DNA of 64,000 nucleotides from Phoma sp. XZ068. Taxonomy: Eukaryota > Ascomycota > Dothideomycetes > Pleosporales > Didymellaceae. This document shows positions 41,973 to 52,777 of the stretch, piece after piece. Positions within the stretch are counted from its first letter, which is position 1; each line of letters opens with the position of its first letter. A program made the position numbers and the translations under genes. The notes under the pieces were generated by a model. It was not told the DNA's origin. It worked only from the letters and a program-made list of their open reading frames with translations, and did not search any database. The DNA lies in assembly GCA_004835665.1 (NCBI GenBank), contig RBKR01000001.1, forward strand, positions 496,001-560,000, written 5' to 3'.

Positions 41973-43897
41973 ATGGCGAGGTCCAGTGGTAGGAGGAACC
42001 GCTATCACGACTATGACGAACCATACCACCCGCTTCCTCGTCCACGACGTGGATCAGCTCTACCTACCGTCAGACAACAGGAAGCCCACGGCTGCTGGGT
42101 GGGCGGCGAGTGGATTGAACAGCCACCGCCAAAATTTCCCAAGTCTGGCCAAGGCGGGCGTTTATCGCCCATCACTATCAACGAGGATGAGGACAGCGAC
42201 TGCTACGAGGTGCCCCCTCCAGTTCCACAAACCAACAGGGCTCGGGAGTTGTATCAGCCTGCTAGAGTTCCGTTCGACTTTAACGACAGCGAGCAGGCTG
42301 TACCCTGGGCCACGAGACGAAACGATCATTTGAGTGATCAGGTGAGGTCTCCAATCCCGTCTAGTTCGTACCCTTAGAGTACCTGGAAGTATAGGAATAT
42401 GTCGACATCATCACTGACAGAACTTAGGCGCGCTCTTTTGCCGACTCTGCCGATGACGAACTCCTCTCCTATCTCGCGCAGAGGTCGATTTCTAGAGGCT
42501 TTCTTCTGGAGATCGACCACTTTTTGGCTAGTCATCCCGAAATTGCTGAATGCTCGGAGGGACGTGAGACGATCCTGCAGCTGAACAATTTGTCGCCGTT
42601 GGAGGCGTACAAGTACTTTTTGCGCGGTTACACTCGGCCCGCCAGGTAAGTTGGACTAAAAGGTACAAGTTCATCCAGGCTAACGTTGACAGATACGTCG
42701 ATGGTGTCGTGAAGTCAGAGTACTTCACACTTCCGCCCAACTATCCTTATCGGCCGCTGCGTACGAAGGTCGATCCGGAGCTTGTGGAATTTTTCGAAGG
42801 TTTCGAGTATAGATGGGATATCATTGATCGTATCGATCAAACCGTACGCGGAGGTATACGCGAACTGTCTCTAGGTCGACCACTGCCCTCTGGATACCGA
42901 CGCTTGATCTGCTATGCTATCTGGGGCAATGCTTCAGATGCGTACAAGTGGTACGAGTATTCGCTTCAGGAAGAGTATCTGCCACACAGATACTTGCCGG
43001 AGCATGTTGTGCTCGGCCACATCCCTCAGCTCGCAGGAAAGGCTAGCCCACAGCCGTCGATGCTAAATTCTTCTAGGCGTCATATGGATGTGAGGTATCG
43101 TATGGCAAGGGCAAATGACGAAGGAATAGGTCAGTATACTTTCCGGTGACTTTAAACACCTCAAGGGTGCTGTTTGGAGGTTCTGCATGTGATCTACTAG
43201 CTTATCTACTGACATGTCATCAGATGTGCTCGAAGTTCTCATGGCCGAGTTTAGAGCGGCGCTCGTTCGCAGAGGCTTTCGGCGTGTCGATATTGACAGC
43301 ATGTATAAGCGTGCCAAGGAGCGCCTCGAGAACGAGCGACAATACCCAACAGGCGAGTGACATGGAAAGTGCATGAAAATGAATTTCTGACACAACCTAG
43401 GTGTCGATATCGTTGACATGATCATGGACGAAATTTCTGCGCAGCGCCCCGCCCGACGCGTTTATGTCAATAGTCAGTACACGCGTCCAGCATCGAATCG
43501 ATTTGCGTTTAAAGCAGTGCCGTCTCGATCCAGCCGCAGGAGGATGAACAATAAAGCTCGGATGATGGACGTGCCTATTGCACTACGAGCTCAAGCTGCA
43601 GAATTGTACTCGGCCAGAACGAACTTGGAGCGCGCCTACAGCCAAGAGCAAAACGTGCAAGGTCTTTCATTAAGATGCACAGGAGTCACCTTTAACCTTT
43701 CAGAGATAACTGCGGCACGAGCGAGGGCTGAGCGACGCTATGTCAACTGTCTGATCCGATATCTTCGCAACACTGACAAGATGAGTGCAGTTGAGGCAAC
43801 GCAGATGCAAGCTAATTTCACGCGACGAAAGATGGAACGAGTAGGGATGAGTAACAGCATGTACCTGCTGGGCATGTATCCGCACGAGTTGAAGTGA
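41973..43897 (+). CDS. Orphan five-exon gene, unknown function, one GC-AG intron
   Basis: Model join(41973..42341,42428..42645,42693..43129,43224..43352,43401..43897), 549 residues. All five exons join in phase. The introns are 86, 47, 94 and 48 bp. The last, 43353..43400, begins GCGAGT rather than GT and ends TAG; without it the frame stops at once, so a GC-AG intron is the simplest reading. The N-terminus is Arg/Pro-rich (MARSSGRRNRYHDYDEPYHPLPRPRR). The middle (about 125-345) is well folded in appearance, with VDPELVEFFEGFEYRWDIIDRIDQTVRGG. The end is alanine- and arginine-rich and helical. I recognise no domain. It may be a lineage-limited gene. Confidence 0.7.
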
Positions 43898-44487
43898 GTT
43901 GTTATGGATGCGATGCATCGTGTACGAACAGCGTTGGCGATGAGAGGGAATGAAGGCAGCAGTGTACTTTCATTGTGCGAGCCTACACTCCGTCTCTGGA
44001 TTGCGGTTAGAGTTGACGCAGACAACCACACTTCAGTAGATGCATCGCAATGGTAGCTGGCTATTAATCTCGATGTATGTATGTTGTACTTCAATGGCAA
44101 GGCTCTGGAAACGAGCCATGCATCGTAGAAGTACTTCAACAAGACGTTTCATCAATTCAAGTTTTAGAGACAGAAAGTAATTTGGCATTAGGTTTCACTC
44201 GTCAAAGTAATAAGAGGAAGGAATGAGGCAAGCAGCTGGTATGTATTACGATTATCCGGGTATCAACTCCGGTGTAGAACTCCTATCAAGCCAAGTACTC
44301 GCAACAGGTTTTGTCACAAGTTCAACTTGTTAGCTAACCCGTGTTAAGATCGAACCTGCCGCGAGCTACCCAGCATCAAGTGTGCCTTGCAAGCCAGTCT
44401 TCATTGTTAGACGGACACGCTTGTGGCTTTACTCTCCTTCTGTCTTCGAACCCTGCGCTTCAGTTATCATCCTGAACTGCAGTTGTA
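43898..44487. other. Intergenic, tail-to-tail
   Basis: Between two converging genes. I see no supported feature. Confidence 0.5.
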
Positions 44488-46026
44488 CTATGTCACATAC
44501 CCATTCTCGACCCACGACTCAGTCTTCGACGTCCGCGAATGCCGATGCTGCGCCAATTCCTTCATAGCACCCCGCGCATCCAACTTGTGCAAAACCTTCT
44601 GCACGAACTTCAGCACCTTGCGCCGCTTCTTCACATCCGCTTGCGGCGGCTCCGGCAGCTGTTCTGAGCGTGGGAGTCGCGGCAAGGGCTTTTCGACCAC
44701 TCGAATAGAGGAAGCTGGAACGTAGGTTGACGCTGGGATGTCGAAGTACTCAGATGTGTGTGATGTGGGACGAGATGGCGTTGGCGAGCCGTGGACGTGC
44801 ACCGTGCGGCCGTCGTAGTCATAGGCGTACTTTGTGGACGAGTCATAGCCGGAGACGTAGGGTCGGGTGGTCGGCTTGGAGCTGGTGTTAGAAGTGTGTG
44901 AGCCAGAGGCAGGATGGTAGTTCATGGTGAAGCCTGAGGGCTCGATGACTTTGTATGGCGCATCGCCTCGGGTTGAGGAAGCAGTGTGGTATGATGAAGT
45001 GGAGGTGTGAGACGGGTTGGGGGAAGGATGTGGTGTAGTGAGCGCTTGCTGTGACAACGAGGGTCGGGTCTGGTGCACTTGCGGCGGGTATGACTTTCGG
45101 GTTGGTCGATGTGAGCTCCCAGTACTAATAGGGATTTGGAACAGAGGCTGTGCTTGTAATGGATCGATGCGCTCTTTGTGCAGCGTGCCGGCTGACATGA
45201 CTGAGTCGTGGCGCGAGGAATAAGAAGGGCGAGGAGGAGGAAGCCGCTGTTGGTTTTTGACTTCCTTGCGCTGCACATTGGGCTGCATTCGCTTTTTGAT
45301 CTCCAAGTCGTGACGGGAAGAAACAGGCTTGGACGGCGCTGGGATCTTCGACGGAACGGGTGGAGCAGGCAACTTCTTGTTCACGCCGCTGCGGTAGGAG
45401 ACCTCCATCTCGCCGTTGGTATCGAAGTCAACGAACATAGTACCAGAGCTACCGGGGCGGGTAGACTCGAGGTCAGAAGTAGACATAAACCATGCTAAAT
45501 GGTCATCGATCATGGTGTACATCTCTGACATACGAGATCGTGCTTGCGACGTTGCTGCCGAAGGCTTGCGCATAGGGATTTGATGCTGTCGATGACTGCG
45601 AGTTGACGCACGCCGGTCGTAGACATTAGGATTGATGTCCTGCAAAGGCTGGCGTTGAACAGGGTTGCGAGGCAACGGCTTCATCGAGTTGGTCGTGTCC
45701 CGCTGGTTCCAAACCTGATGAGGAGGCTTGCGAGGCGCTTCCGGTAGAGGACGGGTATCACCTGGACGGGTCCAATCTGAGTACTGTTGGTGATACGGCT
45801 GGTGGCGTGGTCGACGAGTCCCAGCCTGCTGAGACTGCGTCGGCGGTTGTGCCACGCGTTCGCGTTGTGCTTGTCGCGGTGGGTGCATCGATCTTTGGAT
45901 TGGAGACGATGTGTGGTTGAATGGTTCCTTCTTTGTAGAGAGAGAGGAACAAGGCGAGAGGCGTACTTGGGAGAGACGGGATGCCATACGGTGCAGTGAA
46001 ATGGTGGGCGGAGTATGAGCGAGCAT
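44488..46026 (-). CDS. Proline-, serine- and arginine-rich orphan protein
   Basis: One open frame of 512 residues (in-frame methionines also at residue 14 and near 47). Most of it looks disordered: runs rich in Pro, Gln, His and Arg, a LPAPPVPSK-type proline cluster near 215 that could bind SH3 domains, and many Ser/Thr. Two parts look more ordered: MSEMYTMIDDHLAWFMSTSDLESTRPGSS near residues 165-195, and a basic helix KKRRKVLKFVQKVLHKLDARGAMKEL near the C-terminus. These may be the conserved parts. No family is recognised. The lack of stops over 1.5 kb and the codon pattern support coding. Confidence 0.65.
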   Translation of the reverse strand: MLAHTPPTISLHRMASRLSQVRLSPCSSLSTKKEPFNHTSSPIQRSMHPPRQAQRERVAQPPTQSQQAGTRRPRHQPYHQQYSDWTRPGDTRPLPEAPRKPPHQVWNQRDTTNSMKPLPRNPVQRQPLQDINPNVYDRRASTRSHRQHQIPMRKPSAATSQARSRMSEMYTMIDDHLAWFMSTSDLESTRPGSSGTMFVDFDTNGEMEVSYRSGVNKKLPAPPVPSKIPAPSKPVSSRHDLEIKKRMQPNVQRKEVKNQQRLPPPRPSYSSRHDSVMSAGTLHKERIDPLQAQPLFQIPISTGSSHRPTRKSYPPQVHQTRPSLSQQALTTPHPSPNPSHTSTSSYHTASSTRGDAPYKVIEPSGFTMNYHPASGSHTSNTSSKPTTRPYVSGYDSSTKYAYDYDGRTVHVHGSPTPSRPTSHTSEYFDIPASTYVPASSIRVVEKPLPRLPRSEQLPEPPQADVKKRRKVLKFVQKVLHKLDARGAMKELAQHRHSRTSKTESWVENGYVT

Positions 46027-46635
46027 TGTTGAGTTGCTGGCATTCTGTGCACATCGGGTTTAGACATTGTAGAGGTGCATGGAGCAAGGTACTTGAAAAG
46101 GTAATGTAGGCTGTTAGAAAATCTCTGATGTTATGAGTGAGTCGATGTCTGATGAAATTGGGCACTGTCGTGTTATGAAGAAGGTACTCACTGACAGGGG
46201 TTGCCCAGCTTGCGGTAGGCGGAGCGCTCAAATGCTGTCATGGCAACATCAAAAGTCGGTCACGATGCAACAGAACAGTATAACGAACACGCAAGAAGAG
46301 GGAGATCATTGCAAAACAAATCTAATGCATCTACATTAGCGAATTAAGTACCTGAAATTCCAATGTACGTCACTTCCTCCTCCACATGCAGCCGAAATGC
46401 ACCGTGAACGCACACCACAGGGCGAAATAAGCCCACACAAGCTCGAGTACATAGCGGAGCAGGAAATGTCAAACAAGAGAAGCAGAAATGGTATAGACCA
46501 AACAGAGCCAACTCCGTAAGACAAACAATGAACAGAGAAAGGCAGAGCCACACGGCGTCCGAACCCTCGGGTATATCAGCGAGCACCAAGGTCGTTTACT
46601 GAGACCTTCAATGTACGAGAACAATCGTAGCCAGC
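46027..46635. other. Intergenic
   Basis: Upstream of the proline-rich gene and 3' flank of the Crp1-like gene. Nothing supported. Confidence 0.5.
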
Positions 46636-49432
46636 TTAGTTTTTGCTGGAGAACTTGTCCTTCAGCTTGCCGAAGAATGATCGCCTCTTGCTCTTCTTGT
46701 CGGCCGTAGCGGAGGCGGAGGCAAGGCTCTGGCTGCCCGGGGTACCCTTGGGGGAGACATCGGAGTTCTTGCGGTCTTTCTGAGGGGTCTCAGGTGCGGT
46801 CAGACCCTCGCTCGTGGTTCCAGTTGTGCCGGTCTCAGTGCCAGTAGTGACAGCGGGTTGCCTCTGCTCGAGTGTAGTGGGCCTGAACAACCCATCCTTC
46901 TCAGCCTTGGCGGGCTCAGCAGCTGCCTTCGTAGCCTCGGTCTGAGCAGCAGAAGAAGCCGGGGCGTTAAGACCCTCGGTCGCGGGAGCTGAGGTTGTGT
47001 CAGTCTTACTGGAAGAGGCAGCAGGTTCAGCAGCAGCAACTGGTTCAGTAGCTGCTTTAGTGGTCTCTGTCGGTGCGAGAGCCTTCTTAATCTCCTCCTC
47101 GGTCGCAGGCTGGTAGTTCGTCGAAAGAGGTTGAGATGACTCAGGCAGTTTGGGGACAGATGTGCTGGTGCCAGACACAGCGGGGGCAGTCGTAGCGGTA
47201 GTAGCAGAGAGAGTAGGGGCCGGCTCACCAGACTCATTGGTCTTCTTGACCTGACTCAAAAGCTCAGATTCAGTGTCCTTCTTCTCCGCAACAGCCTCGG
47301 CGTTGGACGAGGCTTCAGGAGCAGCATGTGCCTCCTTCTGGCTCTCAGCTACAACATTCGGTACAGAACGATCGGGAAGCACGGTCTTGGAGTCTGATGT
47401 GGAGGGAACAGCTGCTGCAGCGATCACAGGGGCGTGTTCACCGGTCTCCTCAGACTTGGAGACGGACTTGAGCAGTTCAGATTCGAATTCCTTCTTATCA
47501 TGAACAGCAAGGGGATTCGCGGTAGCCTCAGGGCTCGAGTGAGCCGCGCGCTGACTGTCAGAGACAACAGCGGGGATGGCGACGGAAGGTGCTGACTCTC
47601 CGTGATCCTGGGATTTGGGAACCTGGCTCAAGAGTTCCTGCTCGACCTGTGCCTTTTCGGTGACAGCCTCAGCGTTGCTGGCAGCCTCGGGGCTGGTATG
47701 AGCCTCGTTCTGGCTCTCAGCAACGACAACAGGAACATCGCCAGCTGCAGTAGTACCAACAGTCGAGCCGTTCAGACCGACGGCGCCAGCAGCCTTGTCC
47801 TTCGCGAGGTACGCGTTATCAGTTGCAGTGGCGTTCTTATCGAGACCAGCGGCATCGAGCGTCTTATCCTTCGCAAGATAAGCATTGTCCGTGGCAGTAG
47901 CGGTCTTGTCAAGGCCAACAGCGTCAAGAGTCTTGTCCTTTGCGAGGTAGGCATTGTCGGTAGCGGTCTTGGAGCTGTCCAGACCGACAGAGTCGACAGC
48001 CTTTCCGCCAACAGCGGAGGCAGTCTCGCCGACGGTGGCCTCTTTGTTCAAACCGACAGCTTCGGCAGTCTTCTCCTTGGCAGAGTAGATGGCACCAGCG
48101 AACAGACCGGCGCCGACAGTTGCAGCAGCAGCAGCGCCGCCAGCCACTGCACCGATGCTGTCACCGACACCAGCAGACTTGTCAGCTTCGATGGTAGGCG
48201 CGTGGTCGTTCTCGGCAGGGGTCTTCTCGGGGACAGTCTCCTTGAGCTCCTGCTCGACCTGCTTCTTGTCAAGAACGGCCTCAGAGTTGGCAGCCGCCTC
48301 AGGAGCAAAGCCAGCCTCCTTTTGGCTGTCGGTCACGACCTCGGGTACGCCCCTTGGCTCCTTGGGGACCTGGCCAGCAAGCGCAGCAGTAGAGCTTGTG
48401 GGCGCAGCGGACTGGATATGAACACCAGTGTCCTTCTCAACTTGAGCATCTACGCCCATGGGCAGGCTGGATTCAGGGACGAGGTTGTCCAGCTGGGGAG
48501 GCAGGCCAAACATGCCACCGTTCGCTGGCCTCTCCGACTGAGGAGTGATGTCCACGGGTGGAAGCTGAGGTGCTTGCGAGTCTGGGCTGTTGTACGAGGC
48601 CTCGTCGGTCTTGGCAGTGCTGCTGATGGTGTTGGTGGTCAGAGTGCTGGGGTGAGGTACCTTCTCGCCTGGGGCAAGGTGGATAGGGTTGCCTGCGCCA
48701 GCGGTTGCGGGGATAGGCGCAACGCTAACCGTGGCATTCTCATCTTCCGCGGGCTCTCCCTTGAGATTGACTGTAGAGTCGACCGTATTGTCGGTGAGTG
48801 TGCTCGGTGCAGGTACGTGCTCATCAGGCGCAAGCTTGACCGGATTGCCCAGACCAGCGGTAGCGGGAATGGGGTTGATGAACTGGCGCTGCTCTGTTCC
48901 GGGCGTCGGGGTCATGGGGAAGGCGCCAGGGATGGACTCATTTGACTTGGTCTTCTCAATCTCCTTCTCCTTGGGGACAGCACCGGCGAGCGCTGCGGTG
49001 GACGACGTTGGGGCTGCGGAGGAGAGTGTGTGTACAGGCTCGTCTACAATGTCCGTAGGCAGGAGGATGTTGTTAACAATGCCTTGGCCATCGTCTTCCT
49101 TGGGCGCGCTCTCGTTGATACACCAGTTGCCGTTGACGACAAACTGCGCGCGCTCGTTAGCAAACGTGCGAAATGAGCGGCGCCTGCGGCCGAGGTAGGC
49201 GGCAGGCGCAAGTCGCAGCGCGAGCATACCTTGTACTGTGTCTTAGTCTGGGGAAGCTCGACGGTCTTCTTGAAGACGCCGTCCTCCTTCTCTAGCTGGA
49301 TTGTCTTCTTCCAGTCATCGAAGGTGCCGGTCACGTAAACGTCGTTGGCGTCGTGTTCCCTGCAGATGGTGAGCACAATGCGCGCGCGTGCAACAGACAG
49401 GCAACGCACCATGTGAATGTGTATTTGCCCAT
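46636..49432 (-). CDS. Crp1/Mdg1-like protein: AMPK-type glycogen-binding (CBM48/E-set) domain plus long repetitive tail
   Basis: Model complement(join(46636..49143,49230..49359,49410..49432)), 886 residues. Exon 1 is 23 bp (MGKYTFTW, splitting the Trp codon). The joined N-terminus reads VYVTGTFDDWKKTIQLEKEDGVFKKTVELPQTKTQYKFVVNGNWCINES, a full AMPK1-CBM domain as in yeast Crp1 (cruciform-DNA binding) and Mdg1. The remaining ~790 residues are low-complexity. A module with VVAESQKEAHAAPEASSNAEAV-type sequence followed by ELLSQV occurs about five or six times. A ~22-residue TATDNAYLAKDKTLDAVGL-type unit is repeated in tandem near the middle. The tail ends in a basic KKSKRRSFFGKLKDKFSSKN helix. 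The domain call is firm; the DNA- or sugar-binding role is inference from yeast. Confidence 0.85.
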
Positions 49433-51403
49433 GGCGGCGTAGAGATAGGCGTGCGATTAAGGTGCGAGGTTGCGCGATGGGTGAGACCTTGTCTTGATCG
49501 CAAGCAGTGAGGAGGTGGTTGGGGAAGAAGGAGCAGGAAGCTAATGGAGAAGTGGCTGTGCTTCCGAGGGCTAGTGTTGTAATGACTTGCAGCAATTTAC
49601 GGCGACAAGATTAAAGGCTCTGCTACACGGGACAAGCAGGCGCGCGGTTTCAGAGACGTGTGAGTTATTGAGATGCAGTGTAGACGAGGCTTCAGCTTTG
49701 CGACGACCTTGCCGCTGCAAGAACAGCTCTAGCTCGATTCTTGGCAGCAAGCACCCGCGCCGCTCGCGGCCAGCAGCAGCAGCATGTGCGATGACGGAAT
49801 TGGCAATCCTTCTGTGGTGGATCTTGTTCAATTGCAGCTCCACTCTCCACCCAACGCGCATCGTCATGTTTGTTTGCTGTCAATTTGCCCGCAACGTCCG
49901 CTCTGACAGGTGGGCAGGCAGCCCCGCCAGCTCCCAGGAGACGCTCGTGCGGCTCACATGGCCGAGTGCGTCATCGCACAACGGATACCAATCAGGTCAC
50001 GCCTTACAGCCGAAGCATTCCTCACAAAGAAGACCCGGTGTGTTGGGCGATAGACAGGCCCGTTGAAACACTGTGGCTTCAATCAATTGCGAAACTGTTC
50101 TGTTAAACACTTTGGTCCGCTCAACAGCGGAGGCTTAGTGTTTCTCTTGCGGCAGGCGTCCCAACAGTCGGACCTGTCACCTCTGCTCTCCCAGTGGTAG
50201 CACACCGCCAATTGCAAGCTTACCAGAACTGCGCCTTCACACCACTCGAACAGTAGAAAAGCTTCGAGCGTCTTCCATCATATCATGCCGTCCTCACCGC
50301 TTGCAAGCGCTGACCACTTGGTCGGGAGCAGTGCTCGATTTCTGCCAGGTACTTGTGCACGTGAACCGTGGATTCTGATTTCATCCTCGCCCCCAGCTCG
50401 ACTGGTTTCGTGGTGATTGGCGGCTCGAAATTGCGCACGACGTTTGTATGCACTTCTTGCTGCTGCACACGAATAATTTCCTCTGCGCGCCTCCACTGAT
50501 GATCCTGTCAATTGCTTGCAGCTTGCCTTCCGTTCCCTTATCATGGGCCGGCGCTGAGCTGATTGGTCGGTCGAGCTGAGGTCATGTTCGAGCTCTCAGC
50601 AGTCGAATTCCAGACATGATGAAACGGACTGCCAGAAGCGTCTGATGGAGTTGTATAAACCTGATAGGCAATGCATCAATCGGCAACGCGGAGCCATCAC
50701 GAGCAAATTGACTCCTCTCGTCGCCAGGAGCTCCCATGCATGGGTTCCGCTGCCGCCCCTCACTGCAGCTCGCCGCTTAGCAGGAAAGCTTGGGGCAGTG
50801 GCGGGAGCTACCTCATAGGCGCAGCTTGAGCTGTTGCTCTTGTCGTGAGCTTCTGTCTCTCTCTGACAGCTCCCAGCGCTCTGCGTGTCTCGCTCCATGA
50901 CGAGGAGCACTGCAGGCTGCTGGCCGGCATGCCACAGCTGCGTCGTGTGACGTGGTGGCATCCAATGTGCGTGAACCATGGCTGGCAGCATCGCCTAGCC
51001 TGTCTCAGTGAGTGGCTACAGCTGCGCAGCAGAGGCGGGCGTCGATGCGATTTCTAGAGCCCTTCTGGAAGATAGACCAGCCCCAGAAAGCTTGCCTAAA
51101 GCTCCAGTGCCTGCCCGCACCTGGTGATCGCTCCTGCTGCAGCGCCTCCCCTCTTCTGCCCCGGATTGTCCCAAGCGTCATACGGCGCTGCACGCTCCAC
51201 ACGCCTCACCACCACCGCCCACGACTAACTACCAACGTGCAATTGCATTCTTCACGCCCTCGTCCCCCCCGTGCACTGCTCCCCCTCCATCTGCGCCCCA
51301 TTGCTGCGTCCCCGGCCCTCGCAGCTCGACAAGCGCCATCCCTGCAGCCCTTGCGAGTCCGACGTCAAAGAGCTGCGCTCGACCCCTCACCACCCGCCTC
51401 CCA
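49433..51403. other. Long divergent promoter region
   Basis: About 2 kb between the Crp1-like gene and pkaR, including a pyrimidine-rich leader from about 51100 to the pkaR start. No gene or RNA could be supported; open frames are short and lack motifs. Confidence 0.5.
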
Positions 51404-52777
51404 ATGTCCCTCCCTCCAGACTACTCCAATGAGATAGCCGCCCTCGACCGCGAGATCCTCAAGCACAGGCCCCACGACATCCTGCAGTTCTGTGCGAGCT
51501 TCTTCAACCGCCGCCTCGAGTCGCAGCGCGCCGAGTTTCTGCTGTCGCAGCAGCATTCCAGCCAGCAAGGCCGTGCTGAGCACAGCTTCCCCGGCAACAA
51601 CCCCTTCGGCACATCCCCCAGCTCCGGCGGCTTTGCAAAGAGCCCGATGCAGCGCCTTGAAGAAGAGGAGGAGGGCGACATGATGGCCTCCCCCACCGCG
51701 TCATCCTTTGCAGAGGCCAGCCTCAACAAGCCCCGCGGCGGCGATCAGGGCGAGAGCGCCTTTGGCAACTTTGGCAACTTTGGTGGCTTTGGCGGTTCCT
51801 CCAAGAACCAGGTCACGCAGATGCCCCCCATCGCAGGCGGCAGCACGCCCAACAACTACAACACCAACCGACGCGTGTCCGTCTCCGCCGAGTCGCTCAA
51901 CCCCGCATCGGCAGACAATGACAACTTCACCCCGCCCTACCACCACAAGACAGACGATCAGGTGTCGCGTCTCAGATCCGCCGTCTCTGGTAACTTCCTC
52001 TTCTCACATCTTGATGACGAGCAGTCTGCGCAGGTCCTCGGCGCGCTGCACGAGAAGCCAATACCTGCCAAAGGCATCAAGGTCATTACTCAAGGCGATG
52101 TAGGTGACTACTTTTACGTTGTTGAGAGGGGCTCCTTCGATATCCATGTCAACAAGTCCGGCAAGCTAGAAGCTGGCGCAGATGGACTAGGCGCAAAGGT
52201 AGGATCCGTAGGCCCTGGTGGATCCTTCGGCGAGCTCGCGCTCATGTACAATGCTCCTCGTGCAGCCACCGTCATCTCAGCGGAGCCATCGACTCTATGG
52301 GCCCTTGATCGCGTCACCTTCCGACGCATTCTGATGGACAGCGCATTCCAGCGACGACGCATGTACGAAGGCTTTCTCGAGGAAGTCCCCCTCCTCTCTA
52401 CCCTCACTGCATACGAACGCTCCAAGATTGCAGATGCACTTGAGACGAAGAAGTACCCCCCCGGTACCGAGATCATCAGGGAAGGCGACATTGGCGAGTC
52501 TTTCTACATTCTCGAATCTGGAGAAGCGCAGGTCTACCTTCGTGGAAATGACCAGCCTGTCAAGAGATACAAGAAAGGCGACTACTTTGGTGAGCTTGCT
52601 CTGCTGAACGACGCACCTCGTGCTGCTTCTGTTATCAGCGAAACCGAGGTCAAGGTCGCAACACTCGGCAAGAACGGCTTCCAGCGCCTCCTCGGCCCCG
52701 TTGAAGGCATCATGAGACGGAACGACCCCAGCAAGCACGAAGGCGATGACATCGATCCACTATCAAGGCCCTCATAA
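51404..52777 (+). CDS. pkaR: cAMP-dependent protein kinase regulatory subunit
   Basis: One exon, 457 residues. The N-terminal dimerisation/docking helix pair is visible (EIAALDREILKHRPHDILQFCASFFNRRLESQR). A disordered linker follows, with FGNFGNFGGFGG. The inhibitor site RRVSVS at R156-S161 has serine at the phospho-acceptor, as in type II-like fungal regulatory subunits. Two cyclic-nucleotide-binding domains follow, each with the phosphate-binding cassette: FGELALMYNAPRAATV (F275 on) and FGELALLNDAPRAASV (F395 on), both with the key Glu and Arg. It holds the PKA catalytic subunit inactive until cAMP binds. Start MSLPPDYSNEIAAL agrees with the family. Confidence 0.95.
   Translation: MSLPPDYSNEIAALDREILKHRPHDILQFCASFFNRRLESQRAEFLLSQQHSSQQGRAEHSFPGNNPFGTSPSSGGFAKSPMQRLEEEEEGDMMASPTASSFAEASLNKPRGGDQGESAFGNFGNFGGFGGSSKNQVTQMPPIAGGSTPNNYNTNRRVSVSAESLNPASADNDNFTPPYHHKTDDQVSRLRSAVSGNFLFSHLDDEQSAQVLGALHEKPIPAKGIKVITQGDVGDYFYVVERGSFDIHVNKSGKLEAGADGLGAKVGSVGPGGSFGELALMYNAPRAATVISAEPSTLWALDRVTFRRILMDSAFQRRRMYEGFLEEVPLLSTLTAYERSKIADALETKKYPPGTEIIREGDIGESFYILESGEAQVYLRGNDQPVKRYKKGDYFGELALLNDAPRAASVISETEVKVATLGKNGFQRLLGPVEGIMRRNDPSKHEGDDIDPLSRPS

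Noticed and set aside
44335..44375. tRNA T-arm-like sequence (GGTTCGATC on the minus strand)
   Set aside because: The flanking bases do not form the T stem, and no acceptor, D or anticodon arm could be found.
47602..48945. 447-codon open frame on the plus strand opposite the Crp1-like gene
   Set aside because: It is the antisense of a repetitive, biased coding sequence. It has no domain, and the minus-strand gene has a clear CBM48 domain and introns.
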